Assembly (NCBI GenBank): GCA_947652115.1
Contig: OX393569.1
Span: 2,413,615-2,477,614 of the forward strand
Direction: 5' to 3'
Origin: Blastomussa wellsi
Taxonomy: Eukaryota > Cnidaria > Anthozoa > Scleractinia > Plerogyridae
Length of the DNA stretch: 64,000 nucleotides
How positions within the stretch are numbered: the stretch's first letter is position 1; each line of letters begins with the position of its first letter. Made by a program: the position numbers and the translations under genes. Shown piece by piece: positions 35,362-47,100 of this stretch. The notes below the pieces were generated by a model. That model ran no database searches. It was not told the origin of the DNA and worked only from the letters and a program-made list of their open reading frames with translations.

Positions 35362-38300
35362 GTATAACAATATAGTTTGGTTTTATCAACTGGGTTGATA
35401 ATGTGGATTGGCCACCGTAAAGAGATTGAAGAGCTGGCGTTTAGAGCATTAGCCCTTCGTCGGAGCGAATCAAGGAATTGTGAGTCATGTGTTGTTTATA
35501 TACAGAAAGATGGAGCTTCGCTATTGGTTGGTGCCTGGTAACGTGAAAACAACAGAATAAATTAGTTGAATGAAAAGCGTTCGTTGATACCGTGAGGATT
35601 AAGAGTGCCAATTTGAAAATAAATTTTTGTTCTAGAGTTTTGCGACTTTCCGTGCTTCCTTGGTGAAGGGAAAGGCCGCAGACTGCCATATGTTGCTTAG
35701 AATGATTTGGGAGATTGAAGTGTCTTGCGACTGGTTTCGATGCATTTTTGTCGTCTTTCTCTATGTCCCAAAGCTGTTCTCGGGATCGGTCGCCAAGTTG
35801 TCTCCCTGTTTCGCCGATGTATAACTTTTTGCAAAGAGTGCAAGTTATGCAGTAGATGACATTGGCTGAGGTACAGGTGAAAGGATCAGTGATCTTGATA
35901 GATCGCTTGGGTCCCGATATTTTGTCCATGTTGTGAATGAAAGGGCATGTTTTGCATCGTACGCGAGCGAATTTAAAAGTTCAGGGTTGATCACTTATTT
36001 GGAATGCACTTCTGACTAAAAAGTTACCTATGTTTTTGTCGCGTTTGAATGAAATTAAAGGAGGCTGCGAAAAGATTCTACCAGTACTAGTGTCAGGATC
36101 ATTCTGAAGTAATTTAAAGTTTTTGAGAATGATGGAAAGTTTAGGCCTTGCCTGGTTTTGTACATTAGAATACTTCAGTGATTGATCAAGCACTTTTTGG
36201 ACTTGGTGTTGCTTGTGACTGGTAAAGCCTCCCCCCCTCCCCCCTTCAATCTAGTGAAGAATCCCTCAGATTCTGAGAGTGACAAGAGAAACCTGTTTGA
36301 AACATTTAGTGAGCTTGAAATTATGTGAAACTGAAACAGTGATGATGAAAATGAGATTCAGAGTGATCTAGACTAATTAACAAGAATTCCCACAAAAACT
36401 CAGTAGACAAAGATTAACACAGTTTCTCCTGTGACAATGCAAGCTGGCATTTCTTGATGACCCCCTTTTCCAGGTGTATGAATTCAAAATAATTTTCTAT
36501 AGCCCTCCTCCCCTTACACGAAAAAATGGCTGACCTCCTTCCACAGCCTCATGCCCCCTTCCCCTCTCCTCACAAATAAATTATGAACACTCCCTAACAT
36601 TAGCCAGATTTTTTTGGAATATTTATTTTCTCAAAGATTCTTGCTAAATAAACTAAAAAGACAATTTTATTGCCTACTTATAATCTTTCATCTTAGTGAT
36701 GAACAAGCTTAATGTTGATTTTTAAAAGTGCATTTTTTCAGTTCTTTCCTAGGTGGCTGGCACCGAATGTTCTCACGTTCAGTGGCTGGTCTTTTCTGTT
36801 CATGATCTATGCAGTTACTTGCTATTACGATCCTCATTTCACTGCAGCAGGTGATCCTGATGAGAGCAAAAGGTTGCCAGCTTTGTGGTGGCTTATCTTT
36901 GCAGTAGCACACTTTGCTGCCCACACGGTCGATGGCTGTGATGGCAAACAAGCTCGCAGAACCAACAGCAGGTACTATTGACAGAATTTTCTTCTCTTTA
37001 TCCCCAGGTTACACATAAAATTGAACCTCTAGTAATTGCATAGCTCCTAGAAATATTCATATCCACCTTAAGAATGAAATAAGTAATGTCAAAGACAAGA
37101 GACACTGCTTTTTTTGGATGTCCAAACACAGAGAACATGGTTGAAAATTACAATGCACAGAAGAGTGTTTTTGATGAAATACGAGGTGCTTGGGTAGTTG
37201 ATGAAGAACATCCTTGGGTGTCTCATATATCTTCTCGTCCAAAACAAATGGAAATCTATCCTAATTTAAGGGCCATAGTCAGCCATACCTTTGTTATTGT
37301 TTACGTGTACATGCAAGAGTTCCAGTATTATATTTTATGCGAAACGTGTCAAAGTGAAAGATCAATATCACCGAGAAATGTGCTGAAGGGAGTCTAAACA
37401 CACCCAGTAACATAACCTACAGCAATACAATAATTAAAAATTATGCTTCCATCGTACAATTTCCATAATTTCAATGGCATCGAAAATGGCAGTGGCTGAC
37501 TAGGGTCTTTTAAGACCAGGTAACCAATCATTCACTTAATTAATTATTCACATTTATGATTTTCTTTGTTTTAACTTTATGAATTGGAAAATTCCAAGAA
37601 AGAAGAGGGTTTCAACCTGCCTTTAGAAATTTTAAACAGAATTCTAAACTGAAATTTTCAGATGGGTGGGGTGTTGTAGCTAAAACTCCAGCTGTGGGAG
37701 GGATATGGATATTTTCTTGAACAACCCATTGACAGTCAAATTTTATTCTTTTTTTTTTTCAGTTCTCCTTTGGGTGAATTGTTTGATCATGGCCTGGACA
37801 GTTCGGCTGCATTTCTTATTCCAATAAGTTTGTTTTCACTCTTTGGCCATGGTCCTCACAGTGTATCTCTGTGGGAACTTTACCGACTTTTGCTGGCTTG
37901 TTTGGCGGGATTTTACATGGCGCACTGGGAAAAATACAACACTGGGACTTTATTTTTGCCATGGACATATGATACTAGTCAGATTGTAAGTTTTTTGGCA
38001 GTATAGGAAAATAGACCATTGTACAGTTCTGTGAAACCAGGCCACTGTATGAAAGCATAGCTTGGGGTGACCTTGTTATGATGAAGACCACAAAATAGAC
38101 TAGTTAGCATAAGGACAGAAGGATTTACGTTTCAATAGCAAAAGGGTTTGTATCAAAACAAGGCCGCCTTCAGCCTCGCCTCCATTCAAAGGCTTGGTAG
38201 CTTAGCTAAGAACTGTTTAAAGGTCCTCGTAAGTTTTGATTGATGGAAGCCTGTTGCCAACTACTTGCAGGAGTTTACGTGTAGATTCAACGGGTCATGT

Positions 38301-39110
38301 TTCACTGAATTTGATGGTAATTCTGGGGGGGGGGGGGGGGGGTTACCCTGTGTTCAACTAGTATCCCATCCAGAGGGTTTAGAAATACTACTTAAGCTCT
38401 GGCTTGGTGAGGCAGTAGACTCGCATGTAAGACGTGGTAGTGATACAGGAGGGGGGAATGGTTGGGTGCTCCCATATTATAGAGAAAGGGATACTGGTCA
38501 TCTCATTTAGGGCTGTACAGTTCAGAATTCTGGTCTCACTTTGGGTGCTCTGGGCGGTGCACGAATAGTTTTAGATGTCAAGGTCTTGTTTAGAGTTACA
38601 CGTGAAGAAATATGGACATCGAAATGTTATTTACGGTATCTCTTGTAGGGTTGGAAAAAACTTGTGCCATGCCCAGATTCTTCCCCTTTAGGGGTTTAAT
38701 TCATAATTTTCAACAAGCATCCCCATCTGTTTCACATGGAATCCCTCCTGGGAACCCATGTGCATGAATGTGTTCATCATCTCTTTCTCGCCAAACAGCT
38801 GCATAAGGCCACAACATTCTTCTTCCACTACAGCCTTCTCTGGCTACAACCCTCACAGTTCCATCAAGCATGAATGTATTATTTTAATTTAATTTCAACT
38901 TTAATCCCTCTTTTAGGCAATCTCCTTTGTGTACCTCTTAACATTTTACTATGGAGTGGACTTATGGAAAATTCAGTTAATGGAAGGTTTCCCTTTATGC
39001 TTTGTGTTTCGGTGGACAGTTTATGGTGTGTACTCATTGTTTACTCAATCTTGTTATAACGATGATATAAATTAAAGATAGGAACTGTTAGTTAACAAAT
39101 GAAAGTTAAT

Positions 39111-39150
<40 letters not shown>

Positions 39151-39302
39151 AGAAGAAGCCTGAAAAAATCAGGGCTTCAATGGGATTTGAACCTGTGACC
39201 TCCGTGATTACCGGTGCGATGCTCTACCAACTGAGCTATGAAGCCACACATTGGGAGCGAGGTCAATTTATTGAGTTCATATTTTCCCCTTAATAATGAA
39301 CA

Positions 39303-39340
<38 letters not shown>

Positions 39341-42330
39341 GATGATGATGATGATGTGAAGAATACATGAAATAAATATTTGAACTGCAGATGCAGGTGA
39401 CAGTTTAGTCCAGTTTCACGCACAAAGTTATTATCAACTAACAGTTTCTACATTTAATTCATATTTCACTCAGTATGCATTTGTATCAAGCACTCCTGTG
39501 ATTGAGTGAAACTTTTGGCACTTCTTTGTTCATAATGATTACACTGTTAGTACATATGCCCGTGGGGGAGAATCTCTATTTCTCATAAGCTTTGCTTCTT
39601 GGAGATTTCCCCGCCACAGTTACTTCTTCCAAGTTGTATGCTCATTTTAAATTTAATATTAATTAACTATTTATTATCTTTTCTATTTTACTTGTAAGTT
39701 AAATTTTTTAACGTTATTCTGTGTGGCAAGATAATAAAATAAATAAAATAAAATATTAAGTTATACATCACTCCAACTCTCCCAGGAGTCTCCCGTACGG
39801 GTCAAATCCCCGGATACAAAGGAAGATGCTTGAAATACAAGTTTTTAATCTAATTCGAGCTGATTTTGGGAGTAAATTTTGAAATATTTGATGCAATTTT
39901 GTAGATGAATTGGCAGAGCTCTATTTTTAACTCTGTTTTGAAGACTGAGAAGGGGTATCTTGACGAACATTTGCTGTCGCCCGGATTTCATTTTTTTTAG
40001 GTTGGCATCTGCTTTTTCTTGTCCAATGGTCACAATCCATTGTATTGCATTATCATAAAAATATGAATCTTTTACATTTAGATGTTATGGTGCCCTATAC
40101 CAACATTTGAATTCAAAATGCATATTTTGATGCCTTTGCAGGAGGTTCTCTTATCCTTACGCTTGCTATGACACTGTACAACTTATACCGGTAAGTACAT
40201 GTATAAAAGCATAATTCTTGCATCATTTTCTTGTGTGGAATAATCATTTTCCCGTTTAGGGTTAGGATCTTGGACATCTTATTTTGTTTGGGAGGAAGCT
40301 TACAAAATATCCATGGATACTTCTCCCACAGAAGATTTTTGTTGGTTTGACCCCCCTCCCCCAATTTTTTCCCTTAAAATAATTTGGGTTTGAGACATCC
40401 ACCCCCTCAACTTCCAATGGCTCTCTGTAGTATGGGTATGGTTATTATCAGGAACCACACATTAGTTACAGGCATTGATTGGAGAGTGGGTAGGGGCTTA
40501 TTAAGAATTAGATAAGAAAAGTGCAGGTTGGCAGGGATTTCAAAATGTTTTGAAGTAGGTGTCATCGACTGGAAGAGTAGGCGGCTGTTACAAGTGAGCT
40601 GTTTGGTTAAAAGCTGATTGCTAGGACCAGAGTAGCCGGCAGCATAATAGTCAAGTAGCCAGTGGAACTCCGGCATCAGCCTCCTTTTCTTGAAACCCCT
40701 GGGTTGGTGTATTTTGAAAATTAATGAAATTTTGTCATGTAAAAGTCAATTACTTATACACGACCCCACAAGCTGCACAGTTTAAATCCCCATCGTGTCT
40801 AAATAAAGGTTTTTATTTTTATTTTATTTATTGCTGTAGTCACAAACTATGTTTTTACCACTTATCACACAGGGCTCGTGTTTCTAAGACAGACCGTGGC
40901 CTACCACTCCTTGAGGGACTTGTTCCTTTGCTGTCATTCTTTTCAGTGCTGTTCCTGTTTTGTGCCTGGGCCATCCTGTCTCCTGCAAACATTCTAGAGA
41001 TTCAGCCACGCCTATTTTTCACAGCCACTGGAATTGTTTTCTCTAATATGACAGTAAGAGTTTTCATTCATATATGGAAAATAATCTTTAAAACATGGCC
41101 AATTCTTTGCTACTTCAAGGCCGAAAGTAACATGATGCCTTGTCAGTTTGCCAATATCCATTGGTATCGGTGTCTGGTCCTCAGCCAATAGGGTATCTCA
41201 ATTTCAATATGGGTACCACCATTCTTTTTTTATTATTCCATAGATCATTGCACTTTAAATAACACCCAAACTCTGGAGTTCAAAACCAAAATTAATGATT
41301 TGATTTTTCAGGGAAATTACGGATACAGCTAATGAACCCTTAAAAACAGAAACTAAAACCAGTTTTTGTAATAGTGAATTTTTCTTATACAGACATTTAA
41401 CCAATCAATTCATACATTAGATTATTGCACCTTTCAATAGCACAAACTCTGAAGCTCAAACCAAACTAGTGACAGATTTGATTTTTGCTGCCACCAATCA
41501 TAATGTGGAGACAGCCAATGAAACTTACAAATCAGAAACAAAATAGATTGAAATCTACCAATCACAAAACAACAGGCATAGCCCTTTGAACCAAGAGATA
41601 CACTTCTTACAGCAGAACAGAGCTTGTGTGTTACAAAAGGTGCAGCAGTTCCATAAACAATTTCTGCTAATTTTGTTAACATTTCAGTGTCGACTGATTG
41701 TGAGTACAATGGCAAACCAGCGATGCCAAGCCATCAATGCAATGTTTTATCCTGTGTTCATCTGGGTGCTTATTGTGCCATTTGTAAAATCGACTGAATT
41801 AGAAGTTGGAATTCTCATTTTCTACACGGCAGCAGTAGCTGTTTGCCATGTCCATTATGGTATATTTGTGGTGAGTAAAAACAGCCACTAGTTTTTTTTA
41901 ATTACCTTTTTGGGTTGTTTACATTGCCCTTTTACTGACCTGTCTATTATCTATAGCATTCATTTGTCAAGAAACCAGCCGGGGTAAATTAATTTAATGT
42001 AGACTTAAACCAAGGCAACTCTGTTCAGTTTTATAAGGCAAGAACACTTAATGCAGCACTCCCTTCTGACCAAAATTAACAAATAATAAAACAACTTGAA
42101 GCTCTTAGCAGCTGTTTCGGTCTGACTGAGTTTTGTCAGCATGCTGAATAAATTTAGTTCTCAGGCATGGAATGGGAGGACACTTCACTGAATGTTTGTT
42201 CACAACATTGGCTTCCAGTGAAGATAATAAATTATTATCTACTGAGGTAATGGCAAATTTTCCTCTCTCTTAGGTGCGTGAGCTGTGTAATCACCTTCGC
42301 ATCAGCTGCTTCTCTCTCAAAAAATTGTGA
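33820..42330 (+). CDS. SELENOI: ethanolaminephosphotransferase 1
   Basis: Exons: 33820-33957, 34058-34126, 36742-36971, 37763-37985, 38917-39025, 40142-40190, 40873-41053, 41688-41870, 42274-42330. The phases agree and give 412 aa. It transfers phosphoethanolamine from CDP-ethanolamine to diacylglycerol in the endomembrane system (Kennedy pathway). The CDP-alcohol phosphotransferase signature is complete: D136-G137-x2-A140-R141-x8-G150-x3-D154-x3-D158, in a multi-pass membrane protein. GFDKYK, LTHPFWN and SHWEKYNTG-like segments place it with SELENOI rather than CEPT1/CHPT1. Translation may start at 33820 or at a second ATG 29 codons later (33907), which matches the human N-terminus better. 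The protein stops at SLKKL-TGA-TAA and lacks the long selenocysteine-containing tail of vertebrate SELENOI. Intron 2 carries a Penelope-like relic. Confidence 0.95.
35319..36225 (-). pseudogene. Penelope-like element 3' fragment with GIY-YIG domain
   Basis: On the minus strand the frames at 36193-35981 and 35929-35441 give the end of a Penelope-type polymerase and a GIY-YIG endonuclease (CTLCKKLYIGETGRQLGDR). This is followed by the terminal TTATCAACCCAGTTGATAA block. The upstream polymerase is missing and the frames are broken, so it is a truncated copy. It lies in SELENOI intron 2 in antisense orientation and defines the terminus also found at 5406-5640 and 26941-27013. Confidence 0.85.
39173..39245 (-). 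repeat. tRNA-Thr-like sequence
   Basis: Read on the minus strand it is 73 nt with a perfect 7-bp acceptor stem (GGCTTCA/TGAAGCC), a good D arm (GCTCAGTTGGTAGAGC) and a T loop (TTCAAAT). However, the anticodon stem does not pair normally around CCGGTAA and the T stem has two mismatches. A 10-bp hairpin (GAAGCCCTGA...TCAGGCTTC) overlaps its 3' end. It is probably a tRNA-derived repeat or pseudo-tRNA in SELENOI intron 5. Confidence 0.6.
39303..39356. repeat. microsatellite (TTA)n(TGA)n
   Basis: A run of ATT/TTA triplets passes directly into ATG/TGA triplets, a compound microsatellite in SELENOI intron 5. Confidence 0.95.
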
Positions 42331-44187
42331 TAAATCCAGCTGGACATCAAGAGTTACAATGTTCACACCAGAAAAAATGGCTCCTTTATTCCTTGTTGTA
42401 ATTAAAAAGAAACATTTTGTAGAGTAAAGCCTGGTTCACACCAGCAACATGCCAGGTGACACAAATGCTAAAAAGACCTCACATTGATGTTTTTTTATCA
42501 ATGACATAATGACATGTAGTAGGAACATAATGACAAAAAAGTATGTGAACAACATAAGGAAAAAATGAATTGTTTCTTATGTTGGTATGTCATGTCGCTT
42601 GTGTGAACCGGGCTTTAGTCTGGCAGAAAGTGGATCACTTCTGTTTCACAGCAGCTGAGGCAATGACTTGCCTGTATGAGCATGCAGAAGTCAGCTCTTC
42701 ATAAGACTACATCAAGTTACTGAATTGTTATTTATTATAACTCTTTTCATCCCAAAAAAATGAATTTTAGTCTGAATCTGAAAAGCAAGTCTGTGCAATT
42801 GTAGATCAAATCAGGAGTTATTACTGTTGGGGTTTGTAGTTTACCGGTATTCGTCTCATAACTGATCAGTTTTCCCTCAATTACATTTTTCAAACTAATC
42901 TAGCCTTCATGCTTTTCTGATTCCCACTTTTTAAAACCTTTGAGTTGAATGGATTTTTAGTGTGATTATTCTCTTGTGCATGTGGGTGGAAGTAGTTGCA
43001 TGCAAGTGTACAAAGGGTAATCTCAAATATTATTGCCATGCAAAGTAATGAAGAGTTTCTCTGTTTTCTTTAAATTAAATGAAACTCGTTTATTTATTTT
43101 TCTGTCATAGAGTGTCAAAATGGTGCCATCTTCAATCGTCACTGCAATTTCTCACAAACCCATGTATCATGGTTTACTTTGTTGTGGGTGATTTGAATTG
43201 AGTAATGTTAAAATAATGCTACTGTTTTAGGAGTTTTCCTACTATAATATTTCTCTGTTTCAAAGAATATTTGGTATCTGTAGAAAATACTTTAACCAAA
43301 AATAGTGTTCTAACACTTACTGTAAAATAAAACTCGTGAAGGTTTAGTAGTGTAATATATTATTACAACTTGCAAAATACTGCTTCATGTAGGATGTGTT
43401 GTGTTTTGTTATTATATCTTAGAGCAAGTTTCAATAGGCCCTTTGCACGACCCAGTCACATGGTACAAAATAACACCCTGCTGGTGAGCAAGCTATGTGC
43501 TGGGACATCCAAAACAAAGATAACTTGTTCACCAGCGACATGTCATTTTGTACCAAAGGGCTTATTGAGTGTCAAAAAACCAAAACCAACGTAATTACTA
43601 TGGCCAATCACAAAGGTGTGAACCAATCAAACTCAAAGTAATTACACACAGCTGACACACTGGTTTTGGTTTTACTTCTGATTGAAAAAGTGGCGCAAGA
43701 TTTATAAACCAACCAATGAGTGTAGTAATGCAAAAACAAGGCCATTCACTAATTACTTTCGACACTCAATTGAAAACCACTGTTAGGATTTAATTTACAT
43801 TTAGTTATAAATGGTCATTGCAAATAAAGTTTCTTGGTCCAGATTGGACTGCCAAATGAGCATCTGGGTGTACAAAATTTTGGAAATTCCCTTGAAATGT
43901 TAACTTTTTAAAACATATTTGGGGGTTGGGGACAGGCATCCCCCCCCCCACTACCCAACCCAAGCAAATCCAAGCTACAGGACTGCAAACAAAGTGTCAT
44001 ACATGGTCCAGTGGTTGAAAATGAATTTCTGAAGAGTCGATCCACTTCACTGTCATGTTCAATTCCCCTTTGGATACTGCTTCAGTTCCTTGAACTCGTA
44101 TAACTTCACCCATTGCATTGAGATCTGTACTGCACAGCATCTTATTTTCAAAATGTACTTCACAGCAAAGCTCTGGTTGAAAAGTTC
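42331..44187. other. convergent 3' ends of SELENOI and DSCC1
   Basis: No coding exon is seen. Both genes end towards this interval. An AATAAA near 43824 could serve SELENOI polyadenylation. An inverted repeat with ends TAAAGCCTGGTTCACAC and GTGTGAACCGGGCTTTA occupies 42425-42616. A second partial inverted repeat lies around 43.43-43.77 kb. Confidence 0.55.
42425..42616. mobile_element. MITE-like element
   Basis: Seventeen-base terminal inverted repeats, differing at one position, bound 192 bp of non-coding sequence. It would lie in the SELENOI 3' untranslated region if that extends to the AATAAA near 43.8 kb. Confidence 0.8.
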
Positions 44188-47100
44188 TCAAATGGCTTTT
44201 TTAGAGTTGTACACTTTGACTCCTGTCACATCTGTTGATGATCGTGCAAACTTCATTAGAAGAGAATTTAGTGACACGCCAGGAGCCTCGAGATCTCTAA
44301 AAAGAGAAAAGAAATCACTGCTGTTATGACGAGTACTTTGTTTCATATCTCTTCAGTTTAGCACTGGCAGTAAAGTGCAAAATCCTGTAAAATACTGTAC
44401 ATAGCATCCCCTCAGAAGGGTGGAATTTCCTAGGGGTGGGAGGGGGGGGGTAGGTAAGACCAAAAAATTTAAAGAAATGTATGAATTTCCAGAGAGGGTG
44501 GAGTCTTAGAAAAATATTCCTTCCGTGGGGGTGGTATGGATTTTCTGGAACTACACATCAATTGCTGTCAGTGGTACTTAAGTTTTCATTCCAATGTCAG
44601 GGCTGTCATTAAGGGCCGTAACCTGTAACACCTGTTATGGCTTAGTATAGAGTGTATGCATTTGACGTCACAGCCACCATATTGGTGTACCAGAACAATA
44701 AATTTTTAATTAGTTTCTTTTGTTAGGTATACCAACATGGCTGCTATACCTTTTGTTCTTCAAATCTCTAGGGACTGTGCATACGCTCTGTGCTATGGGT
44801 GAAATTGCCTGTTGTTGATAGAATTCAACCACAAAGTAACATGTTTGCTACAGGTGTGGAGAATGAGGCTACAGGTGACACAAAACTTAATGACAGCCCT
44901 GAATGTTCTAGGAATTGGCTTAGATGTGAACTGTTGCTAACAGATCACTGGCTGTTGCAAGGTTTGCTCAGAGAATAAATGGATTACTGGTGTTGATTGA
45001 TTTTCTACACAACTAACCTAACATATGGCTGTATTTCATCAAATGTCCACTTGGGTTGCATTTTGAAAAGCTTAGTGAACCTGCAAAAAAGGAGAAAAGA
45101 ATTTACAACCCCTTCTAAACAAGTGATAGCTGACGGGATAGCAACATGGACTAATTTTGTCTTATTTCCCCTAGTGTTAATCACTTAGAAATACCCTTCC
45201 TTTCGTTTGGGCTAGGACCCCACCCCTTTTTCACTGTTCAATATATATTATTGGCAACCCTGATGGGAATTGACAGGGTTGGGATTAACTAGGATAAGTT
45301 TGGATCCCATCCAGGAAAAGATAGGAAATACAACATCCCAGGTATTATCATGAACACCCGAGGTGGATATCTTGGCTTGTGTGAAAATGGTTTTTGTCAA
45401 TTTTAATATTTTATCTTTATCCGTTTAACTCTACCTACCGCAGTGCAGGATCACCTGGGAGTTCAGAAGCTGGAAAGTGCCAAATGACTGGTGGAAGGCT
45501 TTTCATGTCCATTAAAGCTATACCCTAAAAATGTGAAGGGGTGAAATCAAAACTTGCTGGTTAAGTATCGATCAATCTGCTATCAAGTCAACATAAGCAG
45601 TTATAATGCAAAAATGGGAACAAGTACAAATTTTTGCTGATCAGACGAGGAAAACCTTTCTGAAATCCAGTGGGCCAGCAACTCATTTTTTGCTTGTCAC
45701 TTGGAATCACAAGACTTCTACTGCGCCACCAAACTTCAATTTTTTACTTGCCCAAGAGCAAAATGTATTTGCCCCAAGCAATCAGTACTGGATTTCTTAG
45801 TAACAATCTGGTTGAAGTGCAACTAACCTGCGATCATGCCCTCCCTCCCTACTTATCAAAACTTGAGATAATTATATACTCACAGATAAATGTTCTGATT
45901 TTGTGATCATTCCTTCTGGAACACTTTGTTGCCAGGAGTCCATAAATTCATGATAATTGAACTAATAAACAGAAAATGAGACATTGATTAACTGGGAACG
46001 TGGTGTATTGTAAACCAGGGGCAAGCTTAGTGAAGTTTAAATTTTATGCAGGAGTGGTAAGCTAAGAGAGGTGGCAGGTGTAGCAGTGGTGGCAGTTGTT
46101 GTGTATTTATTAATTTTACCAGAGTACAAATTTTAAGAGCTTAATCTGAATTACCAATGAGTATTTTGTTAGTTCTTACCCTTCCTGCTTGTCTTAGGAG
46201 GTACTCCGCATAAAATCTACAGATCTTGTCTTCTGAGAGTCTGTAGTGAATTACATGGTCATCTAACAAGACAAGAACAGTTTGCAATGAATGTAACAAA
46301 TATTAACTCCTGAATACACAACAAAGTATTAAAAAGAGAAAATAACTTTTTAACATTGACTATTGACAAGTGTCCTACTTAGCATAAGGATAACAGTACT
46401 GTAAATCCTCCCTAACTATAAACACTCCTGGGTGAGAAGCACCCCTTCCGAAGATAGAACTGCATTTTTAATGAATATACTAACGCAGTGGATAGCGTTG
46501 TTGGCACACTGATTGGCAATTCAAACAGGGGATGTCCTTTGCTATTCACCTCCAAGCTCACAACTCATGAGCCTCGTGGACAAATTTTTGAGCTGTATGT
46601 TCTCACTGTTTTAGTATAATACTGAAGACAGCTATTCACCTCTGTGTCTCGTCGTTAGGCGGAATGATACATATATACCACTAGCCATCTCCCCTTCAGT
46701 GAATAGTTGTTACAGTGCGACGCGCCTTAGTGTGGCCACCCAACAAACTTTTGACAAGTTAGCCGAGCAAGTTAGCAAATTTGTTTGAGTTGTCCTGCCT
46801 CCTTGTTAAAAGCGCAACAGGTTTCAAAGCAACAGCTTTTGAACATTGCAAGGAGGCGGAACAGTTCAAAAAAATTTATGCTCTCTGATTGGCTAATTAT
46901 AACTTGTTTGTTGGGTGGCCACACTAAGGCACGCTGCGCTGTAAATATCAAAGGCAGATAATTAAATGTGCTTAAAGGGCTAAGAAGCTATCTTGCATAC
47001 CGATGACTACCTACCTGCATGTGAAATTTGCATGTGAAAGGGCTATAAGCTGCAATACCCTTTCTAAGCATTATGTATCTGTTCTGTTGAATACCTTAGC

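Noticed and set aside
39173..39245. Functional tRNA-Thr gene
   Set aside because: The anticodon stem fails to pair and the T stem has two mismatches, so it is listed as a tRNA-like repeat.
43997..44191. 64-codon minus-strand frame at the DSCC1 3' end
   Set aside because: The true last exon of DSCC1 (44296-44188) uses a different frame and ends in a conserved VKVYNSKKAI-stop; this frame begins after it.
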